Part shown: positions 3,652 to 6,205 of the stretch, one piece after another | Layout: each line of letters opens with the position of its first letter | Numbering within the stretch: the stretch's first letter is position 1 | Assembly: GCA_003510345.1 (NCBI GenBank) | Contig: DOMW01000296.1 | Span: 1-6,205, forward strand | Reading direction: 5' to 3' | Length of the DNA stretch: 6,205 nt | DNA from: Clostridiales bacterium | Lineage (GTDB): Bacteria > Bacillota > Clostridia > Christensenellales > Christensenellaceae | Notes under the pieces: generated by a model | Databases searched by the model: none | What the model saw: the letters and a program-made list of their open reading frames with translations, nothing else | Told to the model about the DNA's origin: nothing | Translations under genes and position numbers: made by a program

Positions 3652-6205
3652 ATGGCGCATGGCGGCGTAAAAATCGAAGTTAATCTGGATAAATCAAAGC
3701 TGCAGGGATCCATGCGCGGCCTTGAGGGCGACATTATCAAAGGCATGTCAGCTTTTGAAATATTGAGACAGGGCGCTACAAAAGTATTGGATATGGTCGC
3801 GACCTCTTTGGACGCCGCAATGAAGCGCATCGATACGATGGATCAGTTTTCCCGGGTCATGACCACGATCACGGGCAGTGCGGAAAAGGCGAATGCCGCA
3901 CTGGCAAAGACTACCGATATCGTTACGGGTACGGCTTTCGGGCTTGATATCGCCTCAAAAGGCGTGCAGGCGTTTGTGGCAAGCGGGATGCAGGTCAGCA
4001 AGGCGACCGATACGATGGCCGCGTGGGCGGACGCTACGGCTTTTTATACCAAAGGTACGAACGCGGAGCTGGAGACGGTATCGACGGCGCTGCAAAAGAT
4101 GCAGACCAAAGGCACGGTGACGATGGAGCACCTGCAGATGCTCCTTGAGGCGGGCGTACCTGCCATCCAGATATACGCGGCGGCAACCAAACAATCCACA
4201 GATGAAGTAACTGCGCAGATGGGCCGCAGTGAAATCAAAACGGATGATTTCATAGCCAAAATGAACGAGGCGTTTCAGACGGGCGTCACGGGGTTCCCCT
4301 CGATCGCGGGCGCGGCAAAGAGCGCGGGCACAAGCTGGCAAGGCAGTATGGACAACATGCGGGCGGCGATCGCGCGGGGAACGTCCGCCATGCTGGAGCA
4401 GCTTGACGCCTCACTTAACGTCAAAAACGGAATGGTGAACTTTGGGAAAACGCTGGAAAATGTGCTGAAAACACTGGCTAATAATCTTGATGTTATCATC
4501 CCACTGGCTGTCGGGGCGTTGGGGGCCATACTGGCATTCAAAGCGATCAGCGCTATCCCTGCTCTCATTAGCGCGGTTAAGGGTGCGTTCGAGGCATTAA
4601 GTGCGGCATTTGTTGCCAACCCAATAATATTAACCATTGCGGCGGTTATTGCTGGGGTGGTTGCGCTCATGGCCGTCACGGATGCCCTTTCTAATCGCGT
4701 GGACGGCTATCAAAAAGCATTTGCTGAGAGTGTCGAAGCGGCCGAATCCCAAAGTCAGGCAAATCAGCAGCTCATCGAAAGCATGAACGCGCTGGATGAT
4801 GAATACAAAAGAGCGGAAGCCCAAGCAATAACAACCGCTGAAGCCAACCGCGGGTTGGTCGATAGACTTGTAGAACTGCAAGGGGTGTTACGAGGCGGCG
4901 CGGCATCTGCGGGAGAAACGGCGGCGGCAGAGCGTGAAATGGCGCAGATAACAAATGACCTTAACAGCAGCGTGGCGGGCTTGGGCCTTGAGGTAGACGC
5001 CGCGACGGGCAGCTTCAATATGAACGAAGATGCAATCCGCGCGGCCATTGACGCGCAGGAGGCATACAATAAGGCGATCTCAAAACTGGAGTATGCCCGG
5101 CAAAAAATTGATGCGCTAAGCGATGTCGAGGCGGAGTTATATCTGACGGAGCAAGCGCTCGTTGATCAAAAGGGCAACCTAAATGATGCGCTGGACGGGG
5201 AAACAACGGCATTAGGAGTCCTCGGACAGCAGATTGACAAAGGCATTGTTGGGGTTTGGGATTGGATAAAGGGTACTAAGGGCGTGATTGATGCCACCGA
5301 CGACTTGACGGGCGAAGAGGCTGAACTGAACAAAATACTCGAACGATCAATACAGTATTGGGAAGACGAAGCTGCGGAAGCGTTGCGAGTGGCACAAGCG
5401 CAAAATGGTGTCGGGCAAAGCGTCGACGATCTTGCGGGACAATACAGGGTGTCCATATCTGAAATACGGTCATGGATGGATTCGCATCAACAGGGTTTGC
5501 AGGACTGGGAAGAGTATCACAAGACAACCTTAAATGAAGCGGGCGAAAATATAAATCAAGTCGCGGAAAAATGGGGAGTATCAGTAGCTGAGATTAAGAC
5601 GGCGATGGCCGATAACAATCTCGACCTGCAGGGCTGGGAGGACGAACAAACCCGCCTGTATGAAGAATGGCTGCAAACCGCTACCGAAAACATTGACGGT
5701 GTAGTCAACGGTTTTAAAGAGATCCCGGAGGAGGCGGAGCGATCGCTCGAAGAGATGGCAACGCTGCTGGAGACGAACAACGCCCGTATGGCTGCGTGGA
5801 AACAGAACCTTGTGACGTTATCCAGCACACTCGGCCCCGAGATGATGAGCGTGATTGAGTCGTGGGGGCCGGAGTACAACAGCCTGCTCGAAGAATACCT
5901 GGCCGATCCTAACGGTGAGCTGGGCAAAAAGTTCTATACCGAGATGCTGGAAGCGACCGGGCAGGGCGCGGCTGGCGCGCAGAGTACCGCGCCGCAATAT
6001 CAGGCAGCAGGCAGTGACAACATACAGGCGTATAGCGACGCCCTGCAATCGAATACCGCCCCAAATGAAGCGGCGCAGATAATCGCCGACGGTGTGGCAG
6101 GTGAGCTCTCCCGCGCCGATTATTCGGCCATCACCACAGAACTGGCCCGAGCGATCCGTGGCGGCGTGGGCGCGGTGCAGTCCGCCGCGGCCGCGGTAAG
6201 CGAAA
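3652..6205 (+). CDS. Tail tape measure protein (partial, runs off right edge)
   Basis: The frame is open from ATG 3652 to the window end: 851 complete codons and no stop. The protein sets tail length inside the tube and is ejected with the DNA. Residues about 55-245 form the conserved N-terminal tape measure domain, with MDQFSRVMTTITGSAEKA, TGTAFGLDIASKGVQAFVASGMQV, AFYTKGTNAELETVSTALQKM and MLLEAGVPAIQIYAAA. Two hydrophobic segments follow (about 281-301 and 324-343, the second opening with the typical ANPIILTIAAVIAG). Next come long helical, coiled-coil-like stretches rich in Ala, Glu and Gln. A tandem repeat of 43 residues lies at about 591-676. AAGGAG at 3637-3642, nine bases before the ATG, supports the start. 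The C-terminal end is outside the window, so total length is unknown. A strong terminator lies immediately upstream, an odd placement for a core tail gene. Confidence 0.95.
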   Translation, partial: MAHGGVKIEVNLDKSKLQGSMRGLEGDIIKGMSAFEILRQGATKVLDMVATSLDAAMKRIDTMDQFSRVMTTITGSAEKANAALAKTTDIVTGTAFGLDIASKGVQAFVASGMQVSKATDTMAAWADATAFYTKGTNAELETVSTALQKMQTKGTVTMEHLQMLLEAGVPAIQIYAAATKQSTDEVTAQMGRSEIKTDDFIAKMNEAFQTGVTGFPSIAGAAKSAGTSWQGSMDNMRAAIARGTSAMLEQLDASLNVKNGMVNFGKTLENVLKTLANNLDVIIPLAVGALGAILAFKAISAIPALISAVKGAFEALSAAFVANPIILTIAAVIAGVVALMAVTDALSNRVDGYQKAFAESVEAAESQSQANQQLIESMNALDDEYKRAEAQAITTAEANRGLVDRLVELQGVLRGGAASAGETAAAEREMAQITNDLNSSVAGLGLEVDAATGSFNMNEDAIRAAIDAQEAYNKAISKLEYARQKIDALSDVEAELYLTEQALVDQKGNLNDALDGETTALGVLGQQIDKGIVGVWDWIKGTKGVIDATDDLTGEEAELNKILERSIQYWEDEAAEALRVAQAQNGVGQSVDDLAGQYRVSISEIRSWMDSHQQGLQDWEEYHKTTLNEAGENINQVAEKWGVSVAEIKTAMADNNLDLQGWEDEQTRLYEEWLQTATENIDGVVNGFKEIPEEAERSLEEMATLLETNNARMAAWKQNLVTLSSTLGPEMMSVIESWGPEYNSLLEEYLADPNGELGKKFYTEMLEATGQGAAGAQSTAPQYQAAGSDNIQAYSDALQSNTAPNEAAQIIADGVAGELSRADYSAITTELARAIRGGVGAVQSAAAAVSE
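5422..5679 (+). repeat. Two-unit internal repeat in the tape measure protein
   Basis: Residues about 591-633 and 634-676 of the tape measure protein align at a 43-residue offset. AGQYRVSISEIRSWM matches AEKWGVSVAEIKTAM, QGLQDWEEY matches LDLQGWEDE, and both units end near a (A/T)GENI/ATENI segment. The DNA copies have diverged, so the duplication is old. The first part of each unit looks like a small helix-turn-helix. Confidence 0.65.

Noticed and set aside
3955..4341. Minus-strand 128-codon frame within the tape measure gene
   Set aside because: Arg/His/Leu-rich antisense shadow; the plus strand here encodes the conserved tape measure domain.

Overview
This window is part of the tail-morphogenesis module of a long-tailed (siphovirus-type) prophage or phage of a Gram-positive, probably clostridial (Firmicutes), host. 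The signs are strong AAGGAG-type ribosome binding sites, tightly packed co-directional genes, and the gene order tail completion/minor capsid protein, major tail tube protein, tail assembly chaperone, Gp15-family protein, tape measure. That order is typical of Listeria A118-like and related clostridial phages. The structural genes are GC-rich (the lines I counted run near 60% GC).

Layout. 3-101: last 32 codons of an upstream head-tail gene, joined by an ATGA overlap to a Minor_capsid_3-like tail completion protein (98-523). Then come the major tail tube protein (526-1020), an intergenic hairpin (1033-1057), a first tail assembly chaperone frame (1078-1557), and a Gp15-family protein (1559-2107). 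A run of seven A residues at 1534-1540 may let ribosomes shift from the chaperone frame into the Gp15 frame, giving a G/GT-like fusion. A long tape measure gene opens at 3652 and runs off the window with no stop (851 complete codons).

Between Gp15 and the tape measure lies an AT-richer insertion of about 1.5 kb that does not belong to the core tail set. It holds a remnant resembling a second Gp15 3' end (2116-2232), a 70-aa orphan protein (2307-2519), and a convergent minus-strand DUF2513-like gene (2511-2888) with its own near-consensus promoter. These are followed by a large palindrome between divergent promoters, a 168-aa glycine-zipper protein (3041-3547), and a strong Rho-independent terminator (3591-3621). 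A 21/22-bp near-identical direct repeat (2102-2123 and 2966-2986) flanks the first part of the insertion; its first copy contains the Gp15 stop codon. This looks like a moron: independently transcribed accessory DNA lodged in the tail operon. It is the most interesting part of the window.

The structural genes would act together to build the tail: tube subunits polymerise around the tape measure with help from the chaperone/Gp15 proteins, and the completion protein caps the tube and joins it to the head. The accessory genes probably act in the lysogen or on competing phages, but this is inference. No tRNA, rRNA, CRISPR array or transposase was seen.
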